Assembly (NCBI RefSeq): GCF_965221685.1
Contig: NZ_OZ244907.1
Length of the DNA: 64,000 nucleotides
Reading direction: 5' to 3' (one strand)
Origin: Palauibacter sp022826685
GTDB taxonomy: Bacteria > Gemmatimonadota > Gemmatimonadetes > Palauibacterales > Palauibacteraceae
Positions 50,132-58,821 of this stretch are shown piece by piece. Under the pieces are notes generated by a model. The model was not told where the DNA came from. It ran no database searches and saw only the letters and a program-made list of their open reading frames with translations. The position numbers and the translations under genes are program-made. Each line of letters opens with the position of its first letter. Position 1 is the first letter of the stretch.

Positions 50132-51190
50132 TCAGGCGCGGCGGGCGAAGCTCCAGCCGGCTTCCGCCAGCATCGGCGCCTTGGCGCCGACCTCCAGCGC
50201 GTTCCGCGAACTCGCGTTGCCCTGGAGGGCGCGCGCGTAGACGCCCTGACAGATCGAGGCGAGCCGGAACAGGCCGAAAGCCATGAAGAACTCCCAGTCC
50301 GGCACCCCGTCGCGCCCCGTCCGCCGACAGTAGGCGGCGACGTAGTCCTCTTCGGACGGAATCCCCAGCGCTTCGCAGTCGATCTCCCCCAGCCCCTTCC
50401 ACAGGGGACCTTCGGGCAGGTGATACGTCATGCAGTTGTAGGCGAGGTCGGCCAGCGGATGGCCCAGCGTCGACAACTCCCAGTCGACGATCGCGAGCAC
50501 CCGCGGCTCGGTCGGGTGCAGGATCATGTTGTCGAGCCGATAGTCGCCGTGCGCGATCGTCGTCTCCCCCTCGGCCGCATCGCTGTCGGGGACATGCGCG
50601 GGAAGCCACTCGACGAGCGCCTCCATGGCCGGGATCGGATCGGTGCGGGCCGCCTCGTACTGTCTCGTCCAGAGGGAGACCTGCCGCGCCACGTAGTGAG
50701 ACGGCTTCCCGTAGTCTCCCAGACCGACCGCGACCCAATCCACGGCGTGCAGCCGCGCCAGCGCCTCGTTCATCGCGTCGTAGATCGCCGCCCGCTCGGC
50801 AGCCGACTCGACCTCCGGCAGCCCCGGCGCCGAGGGCACCCGCCCCTCCACATGCTCCATGACGAAGAACGCCTGCCCCATCACGCCGGGATCCTCGCAC
50901 AGGTGAATCATCTCGGGCACGGGAACGTCGGTATCGGCGAGCGCCTTCATGACCCGGTATTCACGCTCGACGAGGTGCGCGGACGGCAGGAGGTCGCCAG
51001 GCGGCTTCTTCCTGAGCACGAAGTACCGCCCGCCCGCTTCGAGCCGATAGGTGGGGTTCGACTGCCCGCCCTGGTACTGGAGCGCCGTCAACCCACCCGC
51101 GAACTCCCGCAGCCCCGCGGCACACAGGTAGTCCGCAAGCCGTTCTTCATCGAAGCGGTGCGTCGCCGTGACAACTCCCAGAGTGGCCAT
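50132..51190 (-). CDS. Phosphotransferase-family kinase (ACAD10/11- and LvaA-like)
   Basis: 352 residues of the aminoglycoside-phosphotransferase/choline-kinase fold: GGQSNPTYRLEAGGRYFVLR with the ATP-binding Lys, the catalytic loop HGDYRLDNMILH and metal-binding IVDWELSTLGHPLADLAY. This subfamily is the kinase domain fused to acyl-CoA dehydrogenase in ACAD10/11 and is LvaA in bacterial levulinate breakdown, where it phosphorylates a 4-hydroxyacyl-CoA. It ends 74 bases from the convergent dehydrogenase, so a functional pair is likely. Not an antibiotic resistance gene by context. Confidence 0.85.
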   Translation of the reverse strand: MATLGVVTATHRFDEERLADYLCAAGLREFAGGLTALQYQGGQSNPTYRLEAGGRYFVLRKKPPGDLLPSAHLVEREYRVMKALADTDVPVPEMIHLCEDPGVMGQAFFVMEHVEGRVPSAPGLPEVESAAERAAIYDAMNEALARLHAVDWVAVGLGDYGKPSHYVARQVSLWTRQYEAARTDPIPAMEALVEWLPAHVPDSDAAEGETTIAHGDYRLDNMILHPTEPRVLAIVDWELSTLGHPLADLAYNCMTYHLPEGPLWKGLGEIDCEALGIPSEEDYVAAYCRRTGRDGVPDWEFFMAFGLFRLASICQGVYARALQGNASSRNALEVGAKAPMLAEAGWSFARRA

Positions 51191-51286
51191 CCGGTGTCTC
51201 CCCCTGCTCGCGATGGTTGTCAGCAGCCGGTCCCGAGTGGAACGTAGGTCACCTGCGGTCCTCGAAACACGCGAACGGAGGCGTGA

Positions 51287-52792
51287 ATGCCCTCTCCCGT
51301 GATCATCGGCGTCGTGGTCGTCTATCTCCTCTTCCTCCTCGTCATCGGGGTGTGGGGCGGGAAGGAATCGCACGACGTGAAGGGCTACTACGCGGCGGGA
51401 AAGAAGCTGCCGTCGTGGGTCCTCGCCTTCTCGTCGAACGCCACGGGAGAGAGCGCTTGGCTCCTGCTCGGGCTCACCGGGATCGGATACGCGCTCGGCA
51501 TGCACGCGCTGTGGGTCGTCCTGGGCGAGGTGCTCGGCGTCGCGCTCGCCTGGGCCTTTGTGGCGCGGCCGTTCAAGGCGTTCACCGACCGCTACGGCTC
51601 GATCACCGTCCCGGACTACCTCGAGGACCGCTTCCGCGACAAGACGCACAGCTTCCGCATCGTCGGGGCCGTCATCGTCCTCTCGATGGTCGCCTTCTAC
51701 GTGGGAGCGCAACTCACGGCGACAGGGAAGGCGTTCGACTCCTTCCTCGGCACCGGCTACGGCGTGGGCGTCGGCCTCGGCCTCGCCGTGGTCCTCTTCT
51801 ACACCGTCGTCGGCGGCTTCAAGGCCGTCGCGTACTCGGACTTCGCCCAGGGCGTGCTCATGTTCGCGTGCCTCCTCGTCCTGCCGTTCGTCGGCATCGG
51901 GGCGGTCGGGGGCTGGGGCGCGCTCATCGACGGGCTGCGCGCGGCCGAGCCTCTCGCCGTGTTCGAGGGGCTGCAGGCTTCCGGTTCGGACCTCCTGCGG
52001 CTCGGGGGCGGGCTCGGACTCACCCCGCTCGGGATCGCGAGCGCGGCCGGGTTCGTCGGCGTCGGACTCGCGTTCCTCGGCGCCCCGCAACTCCTGGCGC
52101 GCTTCCTCGCCGCGCGCGACCAGCGCGAGATCCGGAAGGCGGGACCGATCGCCGTCGGCTGCATCATCGTCTTCGACATGGGTGCCGTGTTCACCGGGAT
52201 GGCCGCCCGCGTCCTTTACCCGGCCCTCGCGGACCCGGAGACGGCGCTCCCCGCAATGGCCGCCGGACTCCTGCCCGACCTGTTCACCGGGCTCGTCCTC
52301 GTCGTCGTCCTCGCCGCCATCATGTCGACGGCCGATTCGCTGCTGATCCTCGCCTCCTCCGCCGCGGTGCGGGACGTCTATCAGAAGATCTTCCGCCCCG
52401 ACGCCCGGCAGCGGGCGCTTTCGGTGCTGGGGAAGGCCGTGACAGTCGTTCTCGGCGTGACCGGGCTGCTCCTCGCGCTGACGGCGGAGCGGGCGATCTT
52501 CTGGTTCGTCCTCTTCGCCTGGTCCGGTCTCGCGGCGGCCTTCGCCCCGGTCGTGCTGTGCTCGCTCTTCTGGGCCCGAACCACGCGCGCGGGCGCGCTC
52601 GCGGGCATGATCGCCGGCTTCCTCGTCACGATGCTGTGGGTCGTCCTCTTCAAGGAGGGCTTCTACGATCTGTACGAGATGCTCCCGGGCTTCGCGGCGG
52701 GCTTCGCCGTCACGATCGGCGTGAGCCTGTTCACCCGGCCGCCGGAGGGCGCGGCCGAAGAACTGGCCGCCATCCGCGAGGAGATCCGGTAG
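51287..52792 (+). CDS. Sodium:solute symporter (SSS, PutP-like)
   Basis: 501 residues and about thirteen hydrophobic segments. It has GKKLPSWVLAFSSNATGESA, the sodium-site region VVVVLAAIMSTADSLLILAS and an FYTVVGGFKAVAYSD motif, all typical of the solute:sodium symporter family, closest in layout to proline permease PutP. The solute is unproven. A GGAGG site precedes ATG 51287. It ends 35 bases before the beta-propeller gene on the same strand and could be cotranscribed with it. Confidence 0.85.
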   Translation: MPSPVIIGVVVVYLLFLLVIGVWGGKESHDVKGYYAAGKKLPSWVLAFSSNATGESAWLLLGLTGIGYALGMHALWVVLGEVLGVALAWAFVARPFKAFTDRYGSITVPDYLEDRFRDKTHSFRIVGAVIVLSMVAFYVGAQLTATGKAFDSFLGTGYGVGVGLGLAVVLFYTVVGGFKAVAYSDFAQGVLMFACLLVLPFVGIGAVGGWGALIDGLRAAEPLAVFEGLQASGSDLLRLGGGLGLTPLGIASAAGFVGVGLAFLGAPQLLARFLAARDQREIRKAGPIAVGCIIVFDMGAVFTGMAARVLYPALADPETALPAMAAGLLPDLFTGLVLVVVLAAIMSTADSLLILASSAAVRDVYQKIFRPDARQRALSVLGKAVTVVLGVTGLLLALTAERAIFWFVLFAWSGLAAAFAPVVLCSLFWARTTRAGALAGMIAGFLVTMLWVVLFKEGFYDLYEMLPGFAAGFAVTIGVSLFTRPPEGAAEELAAIREEIR

Positions 52793-52827
52793 GGTGCCCG
52801 ACCTCAACGTTCGGCTTCGGAGGCAGC

Positions 52828-55800
52828 ATGTGTGACAGCGTTCCCCCGTCGACAGTCCCGCGCCCGCGACGCGTCCGGGCGCCGTTCCTCGCGCTCTCGC
52901 TGCTCACGGCGGTGCCGGCGGGACTGGAAGCCCAGGACATCGTCTCGCTCCTGCCTCCCATGGAGTGGCGCTCGATCGGACCGGACCGGGGCGGGCGCTC
53001 GATCGCGGTAGCGGGCCACGCCGAACGGCCGCTCGAGTACTACTTCGGCGCGACGGGCGGAGGGCTGTTCAAGACGACGGACGGCGGGACTTCATGGAAT
53101 CCAGTCACCGACGGGCAAGTCGGCAGCGCTTCGGTCGGCGCGGTCGCGATGGCCCCCTCCGACCCCGACATCGTCTACATCGGGATGGGCGAGGTGCAGC
53201 TGCGCGCCAACGTCCTCCAGGGCGACGGCGTCTACCGCTCGGACGACGCCGGGAAGAGCTGGCGGCACGTCGGCCTCGCCGACACCCATGCGATCGGGCG
53301 GATCCGCATCCACCCGACCGACCCCGACCGCCTCTACGTGGCGGCGCTCGGCCATCCCTTCGGTCCCAACTCCGAGCGCGGCGTATTCCGGACCACGGAC
53401 GGAGGGAAGACGTGGGATAAGGTGCTCTTTCGCGACGAGCGCACCGGGGCCGTCGACCTCGTCATGGACCCGAGCGATCCGGACGTCCTGTACGCGACGC
53501 TCTGGCAGGTGTACCGGAAGCCGTGGCGCCTGTGGAGCGGCGGCGAGGGCTCGGGGATCTTCAAGTCCACCGATGGCGGCGACACGTGGACGGAGATCAC
53601 CCGCAACCCGGGTCTCCCCGACGGTGTGCTGGGAAAGATCACAATTGCCGTGTCCGGCGCGGACCCGAACCGGGTGTGGGCGAACCTCGAGGCCGAGCGG
53701 GGCGGGCTGTACCGGTCGGACGACGGAGGCGCGTCGTGGGAGTTCGTGAACGGCCACCGGGACATCTGGCAGCGCGCCTTCTACTTCCAGCGTCTGGTGG
53801 CGGACCCCGTCGACCGTAACACGCTCTACATCCTCAACTTCCGGCTCATGCGCTCGACCGACGGCGGACGGACGCTTGAAAGCGTGCCCGAGACCCACGT
53901 CGACCACCACGACCTGTGGATCGACCCCACGAACCCGCTGCGCATGATCGACGGCAACGACGGAGGCGGCGTCGTCACGGTGAACGGGGGTCGCACCTGG
54001 ACCTCGATGCGGTATCCGACGGCGCAGATCTACCGCCTGGCGACGACCGCGGACTTCCCCTACCACGTGTGCGGCGCGCAACAGGACAACTCCACCGTGT
54101 GCGTGTCGTCCGAATGGGCGCACCTGCGTGACCCCGCGAGTCCGAACTCGGAGTGGATGTACGCCGTGGGCGGAGGCGAGAGCGGCTACATAGCCCCGCA
54201 CCCCGCCGACCCCGACCTCTTCTACGCGGGCGCGACGAACACGCTCACCCGCTACGACCGCGCCACCGGGATCAGCACGGACGTCCAGCCGTGGCCGCGC
54301 ATCGTCATGGGCGAGCCCGCGCGCGACATGCCCGAGCGCTGGAACTGGACCTACCCCATCGCGGTCGCGCCCGCGCCGCCGCACGCGCTGTACGTCGGAT
54401 CGCAGCACCTCTGGAGATCTCTCGACGAGGGCAAGGCGTGGGAGAAGATCAGCCCCGACCTGACCCGCGCCGAGCCGGAGACGCTCGACGACTCCGGCGG
54501 CCCGGTCGTCAAGGACCAGGACGGGCCTGAAATTTATGCGACGCTCTACTCGATCGGGTTGTCGCCCCACGAACCGGGGACGATCTGGACGGGGTCCGAC
54601 GACGGTCTCGTCCACGTGTCGCGCGACGGAGGCGGCGAGTGGAACCACGTCACGCCTCCGGACATGCCGCCTCGCACGCGCGTGATGACGGTGGAGGTGT
54701 CACCGCACAATCCGGCGAGCGCGCATGTGGCCGGGATCCGGTACGAGATGGACGACCGGGCGCCGTACGCGTGGAGGACGGACGACTACGGGGCGAACTG
54801 GAACCGGATCACCGATGGAATCCCCGCTGGCGCCTTCGTGCGCGTCATCCGCGAGGACCCGCGGCGAGAGGGGCTCCTGTACGCGGGCACCGAACACGGC
54901 GTGTTTGTCTCCTTCGATGGCGGCTCGAGTTGGGGGGACCTGTCGCTCGGACTGCCGGATACGCCCGTCACGGGACTCTCGGTCGAGGCGCGCGACCTGG
55001 TGATCAGCACCCACGGCCGCTCCTTCTGGGTCCTCGACGACATCGAGACACTCCGGCAACTCGACGCCGCCGTCGCCGGCGCGGACGTACACCTCTTCCG
55101 GCCCGCCGACGCTTTCCGGCGCGCGGTCCCCGCGGTGATCGACTTCCGCGTGAACTCGCCGGGGAACCATGTGCGGCTCGACATCCTCACGGACGAACGC
55201 GAACACGTCCGCACCCTCATCGACGAGACGGTGGAGGCAGGCACCCACCGCGTCCGCTGGGACCTCCGCTACGCAGGCGCAGTGTCGTTCCCCGGCATCG
55301 TCCTCGAGGGTGGGGATCCCGCCGTGGGCCCGTGGGCGCCGCCGGGACGCTACCTGGCGCGCCTGAGCGTCGACGACGCGACCGGCGAGGGAACCCGAAG
55401 GGTAACTCGCGAGGTCAGTTTCGACGTGCGCCTCGATCCGAGGCTCGGAGACGTCCCCGCGGCAGCGCTCACGGATCAGTTCCGCCTCGCCATCGCGATC
55501 CGCGATGCCGAGAGCCAAGCCAACGAGAGCGTCATCCTGGCGCGCGATCTCCTCGCCCAGATCGACGCGCTCGTCACCGAGATCGAAGACGACGCCCTGA
55601 GGGACGCGGCCACTGGCTTCGCGGCGCGGATCGAGGCGGTGGCGGGAGAACTCTACCAACTCCGGAACCAGAGCCCGAAGGACAAGATCGCCTTCCCCAT
55701 CAAGCTCAACGATCGCCTCACCGGCCTGCGCAGCCACCTCGAGCGCGGCGACGGCACGCCCCTCGACGCCTATCAGGCCGTCTTCGACGAACTGTCTGCC

Positions 55801-55932
55801 GAACTCGAAGTGCGCCTGCGAGCCCTCGAGGATATCCTCACCGATGATCTGCCCCGCCTCAACCGGCGGCTCGCGGGCGCGGGGCTTCCGCAGGTAGAGA
55901 TCGGTCGCCGAGATTCGGAGGCGCGAGGATGA
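52828..55932 (+). CDS. Exported Vps10/sortilin-like beta-propeller protein
   Basis: 1034 residues with a signal peptide ending near GLEAQD. Residues about 40-750 are BNR/Vps10-type propeller repeats with recurring TDGGTSW-like boxes (KTTDGGTSWNPV, RTTDGGKTWDKV, KSTDGGDTWTEI, RSDDGGASWEFV). After about residue 790 comes a beta-sandwich with VRWDLRYAG, then a helical tail (about 890-1034). This architecture is frequent in secreted proteins of Gemmatimonadota, Bacteroidota and Acidobacteriota and is often annotated as glycosyl hydrolase, but no catalytic residues are evident, so binding or scaffold roles are as likely. GGAGG sits just before the ATG. Confidence 0.85.
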   Translation: MCDSVPPSTVPRPRRVRAPFLALSLLTAVPAGLEAQDIVSLLPPMEWRSIGPDRGGRSIAVAGHAERPLEYYFGATGGGLFKTTDGGTSWNPVTDGQVGSASVGAVAMAPSDPDIVYIGMGEVQLRANVLQGDGVYRSDDAGKSWRHVGLADTHAIGRIRIHPTDPDRLYVAALGHPFGPNSERGVFRTTDGGKTWDKVLFRDERTGAVDLVMDPSDPDVLYATLWQVYRKPWRLWSGGEGSGIFKSTDGGDTWTEITRNPGLPDGVLGKITIAVSGADPNRVWANLEAERGGLYRSDDGGASWEFVNGHRDIWQRAFYFQRLVADPVDRNTLYILNFRLMRSTDGGRTLESVPETHVDHHDLWIDPTNPLRMIDGNDGGGVVTVNGGRTWTSMRYPTAQIYRLATTADFPYHVCGAQQDNSTVCVSSEWAHLRDPASPNSEWMYAVGGGESGYIAPHPADPDLFYAGATNTLTRYDRATGISTDVQPWPRIVMGEPARDMPERWNWTYPIAVAPAPPHALYVGSQHLWRSLDEGKAWEKISPDLTRAEPETLDDSGGPVVKDQDGPEIYATLYSIGLSPHEPGTIWTGSDDGLVHVSRDGGGEWNHVTPPDMPPRTRVMTVEVSPHNPASAHVAGIRYEMDDRAPYAWRTDDYGANWNRITDGIPAGAFVRVIREDPRREGLLYAGTEHGVFVSFDGGSSWGDLSLGLPDTPVTGLSVEARDLVISTHGRSFWVLDDIETLRQLDAAVAGADVHLFRPADAFRRAVPAVIDFRVNSPGNHVRLDILTDEREHVRTLIDETVEAGTHRVRWDLRYAGAVSFPGIVLEGGDPAVGPWAPPGRYLARLSVDDATGEGTRRVTREVSFDVRLDPRLGDVPAAALTDQFRLAIAIRDAESQANESVILARDLLAQIDALVTEIEDDALRDAATGFAARIEAVAGELYQLRNQSPKDKIAFPIKLNDRLTGLRSHLERGDGTPLDAYQAVFDELSAELEVRLRALEDILTDDLPRLNRRLAGAGLPQVEIGRRDSEARG

Positions 55933-56123
55933 GATCGGAGTCGAGGGATCCAGAGGATCGGAATGCCGGGCGCAATGAAGAGGATAACGGGCCGCGCGAG
56001 GCACCGGATCCAGGGGAAGCCGAAACCGTCGAGCTCAAACCTCTTCCTACGTGGCGTGCTGGCGGACCCTTGGTCGACATCTCCGACCGAGACGCGCTCT
56101 ACCGTGTGATGGAGGAGGAATGA
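55929..56123 (+). CDS. Small charged protein of unknown function
   Basis: 64 residues, starting at an ATG that overlaps the stop of the beta-propeller gene (ATGA), so translation is coupled. The first 30 residues are highly charged and disordered-looking (RDPEDRNAGRNEEDNGPREA). The C-terminal GGPLVDISDRDALYRVMEEE looks like a folded strand-helix. I do not recognise a family. Possibilities are an unpaired antitoxin-like peptide or a regulatory appendage of the propeller operon. Confidence 0.45.
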   Translation: MRSESRDPEDRNAGRNEEDNGPREAPDPGEAETVELKPLPTWRAGGPLVDISDRDALYRVMEEE

Positions 56124-56129
56124 TCCGCG

Positions 56130-57389
56130 TTACACGCGGGCGGCGATTACTCCGAGCAGGCGGTCGACGTCGTCGCGGTTGTTGAACATCGCGACGGCGG
56201 CGCGGAGGAGTTCCCCGCCCTCCTGATACGTGAAGAACACGCCTTCCGCGCGCAGAGCGTCGCCGAGTTCATCTGCGTCCAACCCGTGGTAGAAGCTCAC
56301 GATCGGTGACGGGTTCGACGGCGGCGTGAAGAGCTTCATGCCGAGGTCGGCAGCCCCCTCGCGCAGCTGGCCGGCGAGCGCGTGCGTGTGCTCGGCGATC
56401 CGCTCCATCCCCACCTCGCCGAGGAAGCCGAGGGCGGCGTCCATGGCCGCGATCGGACCGTAGGCCGGGTTCGCGTACTCGTACTTCTGCGCGTCCGTCT
56501 TCAACCGGTACTGGTGCTCGGGGAGCGTCTCGGCCACGTGCCCGTGCCCGAAGCGGTCGGGTTGCATCCACTCGTGGTGCTCCCGGCGCACGTAGAGCGG
56601 AGCGCAACCGAAGTCGGCGAAGAGCCACTTGTAGCCGTTGCCGCACGCGAAGTCGACGCCCTCGTCGTGCAGGTTCGTGGGGAACGTGCCGAACGCCTGG
56701 ATGCCGTCGGCGAACAGGTAGCCGCCGCGCGCGTGGACGATCTCCGCCAGCGTCGGCAGGTCGTGCCGGAACCCGTTCCGGTTCGACACCCACGCCACGC
56801 TGATGAGGCGGGTGCGGTCGTCCGTGTACGCGTCGTAGTCCTCGGGATGCGCGCGCCCCTCGCGCGAGGGGATGATCCTCAACTCGACGCCCTCGCGCCG
56901 CTCCAGCTCCCGGTACACGACGAAGGCCGTGACGAAGTGGAGTTCGTCGATGACCACGTTGTCGCCCGGTTTCCAGTCGATCCCCTTCGCCACCATGTTC
57001 TCGCCGTCGCTGGTCGAGAACAGGAGCGCGATCTCCTCTTCGTCCGCCCCGAACAGGCTCGCGAAGCGCTGGCGGGCGCGGGCCGTGGCCCGTCCGCGGC
57101 TCCCCGGATCCCGGTATGTGTGCTTCTCATCCGCGTACGCGACGAGCGCTTCATGCACGGGACGCGGGAGCGGCCCCGTAGAGGCCGTGTTCAGATAGGC
57201 GAACTCCTCGGTGACCGGGAACTGGCCCCGGATCCCGAGCGGATCATCGTCCAACCCCGGGGCAGGCGACGTACGCGAGTCGGTGTCGGCGGCGGCCGGC
57301 TGGTGCGCGGCGAGGGCCGGCGCGGCGGGCAGTACGAGCCCCGCGGCAGCGGTCGTCTTGACGAAGTTGCGGCGGCTCCACTCGGTCAT
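56130..57389 (-). CDS. Tat-exported class V aminotransferase
   Basis: 419 residues. SRRNFVKTTAAAGLVLPAAP is a twin-arginine signal, so the PLP enzyme is exported with its cofactor. The fold-type I core has AYLNTASTGPLPRPV, FADGIQAFG (Asp228) and the Schiff-base lysine in NGYKWLF (Lys254). Members include cysteine-desulfurase- and isopenicillin-epimerase-like enzymes; exported forms with Tat signals are common in this kind of genome. The substrate is unknown. It is convergent with the small protein gene and followed upstream by the MazEF-like pair on the same strand. Confidence 0.85.
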   Translation of the reverse strand: MTEWSRRNFVKTTAAAGLVLPAAPALAAHQPAAADTDSRTSPAPGLDDDPLGIRGQFPVTEEFAYLNTASTGPLPRPVHEALVAYADEKHTYRDPGSRGRATARARQRFASLFGADEEEIALLFSTSDGENMVAKGIDWKPGDNVVIDELHFVTAFVVYRELERREGVELRIIPSREGRAHPEDYDAYTDDRTRLISVAWVSNRNGFRHDLPTLAEIVHARGGYLFADGIQAFGTFPTNLHDEGVDFACGNGYKWLFADFGCAPLYVRREHHEWMQPDRFGHGHVAETLPEHQYRLKTDAQKYEYANPAYGPIAAMDAALGFLGEVGMERIAEHTHALAGQLREGAADLGMKLFTPPSNPSPIVSFYHGLDADELGDALRAEGVFFTYQEGGELLRAAVAMFNNRDDVDRLLGVIAARV

Positions 57390-57491
57390 CCGTCCCTCCT
57401 GATCCCTCTCGTACGCGGTCTGTCACAGACCCCCGAAACGACCCTCGGAACGTACGCCCGCCACCCGTTCGCGGAACAGCGGCGCGCCGCC

Positions 57492-57511
57492 AAAACGTTC
57501 CCGCGGGAACG
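57492..57511 (-). terminator. Terminator of the MazEF-like pair
   Basis: CGTTCCCGCGGGAACG (57496-57511) is a perfect palindrome that forms a 6-bp stem with a CGCG loop, followed on the minus strand by TTTT, 13 bases past the toxin stop. Its core is the same as the palindrome at 3861-3880. Confidence 0.55.
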
Positions 57512-57524
57512 CGCAGTGGACGTG

Positions 57525-57860
57525 CTACTCGCCGTACATCTCCGTGATGACGCGGCGGAGTTCGGCCGCCTTCTCCGTTGACAGCCGATCGAGAGGACGT
57601 CGAAGGCGATTCTTACTGATCGCCCGGATCTGATCCACCGCGATCTCCGCATCCTTCCCTGCGCATCGCGTCTGGACGCGCGTCCGCCAGCCGGGGTGCA
57701 GTGTTGTGGTGAGGGGACATACGACGACCGTTTCGAGCAACCGGTTCATCTCGTTCTGGCTGACGACGACGACCGGCCTGACCTTCTTGATTTCCGCGCC
57801 GATCGTCGGGTTGAGATCGGCGAAGTGGATCGTGTAGCGCTTGGGGAAAGCCTCCATCAA
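57525..57860 (-). CDS. MazF/PemK-type endoribonuclease toxin
   Basis: 111 residues of the PemK/MazF fold: YTIHFADLNPTIGAEIKKVR, PVVVVSQNEMNRLLETVVVC (in place of the usual RPVVV.S...N), PLTTTLHPGWRTRV, then AVDQIRAISKNRL, where Asp and Arg are typical functional residues. MazF toxins cut mRNA at short motifs. Its start overlaps the stop of the AbrB-type antitoxin gene (57857-57860). A hairpin plus T-run ends the operon. Confidence 0.88.
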   Translation of the reverse strand: MMEAFPKRYTIHFADLNPTIGAEIKKVRPVVVVSQNEMNRLLETVVVCPLTTTLHPGWRTRVQTRCAGKDAEIAVDQIRAISKNRLRRPLDRLSTEKAAELRRVITEMYGE

Positions 57861-58111
57861 TCCAGACCATCGGCCATGGTGGCGTCAAAATCGCCCCAGT
57901 CCTCAGCCTCCGCCGCCATGGCGCGATATGTATCCTCCCAAGAGCTGCGGGGCTCAGTCGCGCCTCTGAGGATCAGCCCATCTTCCGCCTCTTCCATGAC
58001 CAGAGACTCACCCCACCCGTACTTGCGCAGCAGGACCTTCGGCAGCCGGATGCCCCTCGAGTTTCCAATCGCCACGAGTTTTACCGTGCGAGTCGTTGGC
58101 GCTCCGCCCAT
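57857..58111 (-). CDS. AbrB/MazE-type antitoxin
   Basis: 84 residues: a swapped-hairpin AbrB DNA-binding domain (TRTVKLVAIGNSRGIRLPKV, then LLRKYGWGESLVMEE) and an acidic helical tail (EDTYRAMAAEAEDWGDFDAT) for toxin binding. It would repress its own promoter at the AT-rich site 58142-58158. ATG 58111 is preceded by GAGAGGAG; the longer in-frame start at 58225 adds residues with no homology and crosses the operator. Overlaps mazF-like toxin by 4 bases. Confidence 0.85.
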   Translation of the reverse strand: MGGAPTTRTVKLVAIGNSRGIRLPKVLLRKYGWGESLVMEEAEDGLILRGATEPRSSWEDTYRAMAAEAEDWGDFDATMADGLD

Positions 58112-58141
58112 TGCTTGACACTCCTCTCTGTGAGCTATCTG

Positions 58142-58158
58142 GTAATTACTGTAATTAC
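58142..58158. promoter_or_regulatory. AT-rich operator of the MazEF-like pair
   Basis: GTAATTAC-T-GTAATTAC: two identical 8-bp palindromes separated by one base, 31 bases upstream of the antitoxin ATG. The whole 17-mer is also self-complementary about its centre. It is the most AT-rich stretch in the neighbourhood and is a clear candidate for antitoxin binding. It lies in the divergent gap with the cupin gene, which it could also affect. Confidence 0.6.
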
Positions 58159-58257
58159 GCCCTGATCGCGATTCAAGCCGTTGTACCGCACCGGCAGGCC
58201 AGTCTAGAATCCGCAGATCCTTCATCTCCCCATGAATCGAGACGCCGGAGCCGGATC

Positions 58258-58785
58258 ATGTCGAAGCTGATCGTCGCCGCCCTTGCGGCGGGTGTCCTCT
58301 GGAGCGCGGCGCCGGGCGACCGTCCGGACAGCCCGCCGGCCACCTACATCTCCGCGGCCGACATTCTCGCCACGATCGCGAACGCGCCCGAGGGCCGGGT
58401 CAGCGACCAGCAGATCCGGCACATCGACGCGGGCGGCCACAACGCGGGCATCGGCGTCGTCCAGCGCCCGCCGAGCACGTCGCTCGGGGCGATCCAGCAC
58501 CACAAGCAGACGGAGGTCTACTACGTCGTCTCCGGCCGCGGCACGCTCGTGACCGGCGGCGAACTCTCCAACGCGCGGGAACTCGACCCCGAAGGCAACA
58601 CCGTGCGAACGCTCACCGGACCCAGCGCGGTGGGCGGGATCGTGGGCGGAGAGAGCCAGGAGATCGGCCCCGGCGACATGCTCATCATCCCGGCGGGTTC
58701 GCCGCACGGCTTCAGCGAGATCACGGAGACGATCACGTACATCGTCGTGCGCGTGGACCCCGAGCAACTGGTCGAGCTAAAGTAG
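58258..58785 (+). CDS. Exported cupin-domain protein
   Basis: 175 residues with a short hydrophobic leader (MSKLIVAALAAGVLWSA), probably periplasmic. Cupin motifs are visible: AIQHHKQTEVYYVVSGRGTL (motif 1, with His/Glu metal ligands) and GDMLIIPAGSPHGFSE (motif 2, His). It may be a metal-dependent enzyme or a binding protein; the substrate is unknown. ATG 58258 has CGGAG upstream. It is followed after 36 bases by two amidohydrolases on the same strand, so a shared catabolic role is possible. Confidence 0.8.
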   Translation: MSKLIVAALAAGVLWSAAPGDRPDSPPATYISAADILATIANAPEGRVSDQQIRHIDAGGHNAGIGVVQRPPSTSLGAIQHHKQTEVYYVVSGRGTLVTGGELSNARELDPEGNTVRTLTGPSAVGGIVGGESQEIGPGDMLIIPAGSPHGFSEITETITYIVVRVDPEQLVELK

Positions 58786-58821
58786 GGAACGTCAACCGAT
58801 CCACCGCCGGAGGAGGACCGG

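Noticed and set aside
50132..51190. Aminoglycoside phosphotransferase, i.e. antibiotic resistance.
   Set aside because: The fold is shared, but subfamily features and the adjacent acyl-CoA dehydrogenase point to the ACAD10/11-type acyl-CoA kinase group.
46469..51247. A plus-strand open frame of about 1590 codons.
   Set aside because: It runs antisense to the APC/Usp permease and across several real genes, with low-complexity charged sequence and no fold signature; an artefact of GC-rich third positions.
57492..57511. Treating this palindrome as another regulator site like 3861-3880.
   Set aside because: On the minus strand it is followed by TTTT right after the toxin stop, which fits an intrinsic terminator better.
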